Part shown: in pieces, positions 61,764 to 64,000 of the stretch
Layout: every line of letters begins with the position of its first letter
Position numbering within the stretch: the first letter of the stretch is position 1
DNA from: Metridium senile
Lineage: Eukaryota > Cnidaria > Anthozoa > Actiniaria > Metridiidae
NCBI GenBank assembly: GCA_949775045.1
Contig: OX459107.1
Location: 13,955,179 to 14,019,178, forward strand
Direction: 5' to 3'
Length of the DNA stretch: 64,000 nucleotides
The notes under the pieces: model-generated
Seen by the model: the letters and a program-made list of their open reading frames with translations, nothing else
What the model was told of the DNA's origin: nothing
Databases searched by the model: none
Translations under genes and position numbers: made by a program

Positions 61764-63190
61764 AGTTTCTTCGGTAACGCTATTGAAGTCACAGTTAATA
61801 TTCATTGTCAATATTCAACTTGATCTCGATTAAATAAAGAGCATTCTATACTTCAAAATGGTTGTTCTTTTTAATTAAGAATTAGTTTCCTTCAATACTC
61901 TAGTTTTAGTAGCTGTCGTTTTGTATTTTTAATTATACTTGCTGCGTCATTGTTTCGGAACCAGGTCGCTAGGTGTTAAAGTAGGACTTTTACAATGCGT
62001 CAAAACGGCTTTTGGCAGTCAATAGCATATTAACGCCAATAAGATGCGTTTATTCTTCTTCCTTTTATGATTCGTTTAACTTCGAGAACAATTTCGCAAT
62101 TTCTCACAGTTAGGCATACAGACGATCAATATTTGACCACTTGCCTTTAGGTGCTTTATTACCAGTTACTAAAAATACAATGTGTAGATGGTAGTTTCAT
62201 GAACAAAGTACCCATTAAACAAAGTAACCACACCGTAAACGCATTGCCTTAAAACTTTACACGAATCAGTGATTTGTACGTTAGCCTGTTTATCATTTCC
62301 TGACGTGAAAGGTGAAAGAGAAACAGAGGATAGTAACAGAGAAGCCCGGTTAAATTGTATCCAATTCGTTTAAAAAGATCCGGCTTAACTGAAGTGGACG
62401 TTTTTTGTTAATTGCCTTAGTAGCTGTTCAAACTCGTATCACCTTACTTTTCGTGCCCAAGACGATGTACTTATACTTGAGGATCATAAACGTTTAGCTA
62501 CTGATTTAATAAAGAACTTGCCCTTTATAAGTGATTAATCGAAATTAGGCTTTTCAAAGATTAAACACAATATGAGAAAAGCTGTGTCATTTCCGTGCAG
62601 AATCGACATAACCTTCGTCCTTTCATTTTCTCTAAGACATACTTATTCTTGAGTATGCTGTGTTAAAGTCGTTTATAAGTGAAGTCAGTTTAGTTTAATA
62701 GTTAGTGTTAAACTAATTGATATAAACAAGTTATACAGCAAAGGCGGTCGGGCAAATCGCAAGGCAACCAATACATATTAAATATATGTCATTTTACTTG
62801 AGCTAGAGGAAGTTGAGCAATTAACCTAAAACATGGCGCAATATATCGTACAACCTGCGTTAATTGGTGTAGCCTTCAGCGCTTTTGCACTTGATAGACA
62901 CAACTACAATACCAATATATTAATGAAAAAGACCTGTTTCTTAAAAAGTCAAAGTGTCAAAGAAACCTTTTGTTTTGACGGCCGACATTTCGCAATTTAT
63001 ACGTCGCTGTTCATGCAAACCTAACCCAATTTACACGGCTAGCTTTTTCTTTATCTCATAATGGCTTATCTTTATCGCTTTGTGATATAAATAAATACTG
63101 CGAAATGTTAAAGTGTTTACACAGCAAATTGTATAAAGTCGATGATATATTATGTTTGTTTATAATAATGGGTTTTATTGTGAATGAAAG
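61764..63190. other. intergenic DNA
   Basis: 3' flank of the preceding gene (AATAAA at 61833) and AT-rich DNA. The short frame at 62833-63024 has no recognisable features. I see nothing else to support. Confidence 0.5.
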
Positions 63191-63199
63191 GACATTGAC

Positions 63200-64000
63200 A
63201 GGCATAAAGAAATAATTTACATTGTAAAAAGCACATTTGAACATAATTATTTCGCATGGAAAGTGCGCTATATAAATACCATATCATTGTCATTGTGTTT
63301 AGCGCATTTGAACATATTTCGCATGGAAATTTTAAAGTGCACTATATAGTTCATATCATTATCATTAATATACATTGTAAAGCGTAATTGAACATATTTC
63401 ACATGGAAAGTCCGCTATATAAAACCATTTCATTATCATTAATGTACATTGTAAAGTGCATTTCAACATATTCCACGTGGAAAGTGCGCTATATAAATTC
63501 CATATCATTATCATTAATATATACATTGTAAAGTGCATTTGAACATATTTCACATTGAAAGTGCGCTATATAAATTCCATATCATCATCATTAATATACA
63601 TTGTAAAGCGCATTTCAACATATTCCACGTGGAAAGTGCGCTATATAAATTCCATATCATTATCATTAATATATACATTGTAAAGTGCATTTGAACATAT
63701 TTCACATTGAAAGTGCGCTATATAAATTCCATATCATCATCATTAATATACATTGTAAAGCGCATTTCAACATATTCCACGTGGAAAGTGCGCTATATAA
63801 ATTCCATATCATTATCATTAATATACATTGTAAAGCGTAATTGAACATATTTCATATTGAAAGTCCGCTATATAAAACCATATCATTATCATTAATATAT
63901 ATACATTGTAAAGTGCATTTGAACATATTTCACATTGAAAGTGCGCTATATAAATTCCATATCATTATCATTAATATATATATTGTAAAGTGCATTTGAA
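63200..64000. repeat. 75-78 bp tandem array derived from a LINE-like tail
   Basis: About ten copies of a unit containing 'gtgcgctatataaattccat', 'atcattatcattaatata' and 'cattgtaaagtgcatttgaa'. Copies with 'cacattgaaagt' and 'ccacgtggaaagt' alternate in the middle, giving a higher-order dimer of about 152-155 bp. It runs off the right edge. The motif gcgctatataaat also marks the LINE tail at 5702. Confidence 0.9.

Overview
This is animal nuclear DNA: AT-rich, intron-rich, with spliced protein genes set among simple-sequence DNA and small inverted-repeat transposons. The genes (alpha-catenin, LMAN2/VIP36, CNNM, SLU7, a cytosolic sulfotransferase) are metazoan. Exon sizes, many short introns and repeat content would fit a non-bilaterian animal such as a sponge or cnidarian, but I cannot fix the phylum from sequence alone.

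Layout: (1) 1-2.26 kb, 5' exons of SLU7 (-), running off the left edge. (2) 2.77-10.86 kb, complete nine-exon LMAN2 (+), head-to-head with SLU7. (3) 12.78-17.61 kb, complete four-exon sulfotransferase (-). (4) 21.05-44.68 kb, complete 27-exon alpha-catenin (-), tail-to-tail with LMAN2. (5) 47.14-51.19 kb, complete three-exon CNNM (-). (6) 54.0-56.74 kb, a 5'-truncated LINE with an open reverse transcriptase frame, inserted into an 81-bp tandem repeat. (7) 60.89-61.76 kb, a small two-exon gene of unknown function (+). (8) 63.2-64.0 kb, a tandem array running off the right edge.

The main discovery is in alpha-catenin. The reading frame (27 exons, 3813 coding bases, 1270 residues by my splice model) is colinear with ordinary alpha-catenin except that five exons (about 350 codons) sit in the hinge between the M region and the actin-binding domain. 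Four of them encode two tandem copies of an ILEI/FAM3-like (interleukin-like EMT inducer) domain. This family is otherwise known from secreted or luminal proteins; here it lies inside a cytoplasmic adherens-junction protein. Each module is two exons bounded by phase-1 introns with a split glycine codon at its start, the mark of exon shuffling followed by tandem duplication. Skipping exons 15-20 keeps the frame and would give an ordinary-sized alpha-catenin.

A second structural story is a 3.3-3.8 kb segmental duplication (8760-12599 and 17881-21170) covering the convergent 3' ends of LMAN2 and alpha-catenin, with the sulfotransferase between the copies. Each host gene uses one copy; the other copy keeps a relic of it (spare LMAN2 exons 8-9, and a truncated alpha-catenin last exon).

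Introns hold several inverted-repeat element families (one likely hAT-type), two inverted tRNA-derived SINEs, LINE fragments and long (ATC)n tracts. Two alpha-catenin exon/donor boundaries have been copied into adjacent repeats.
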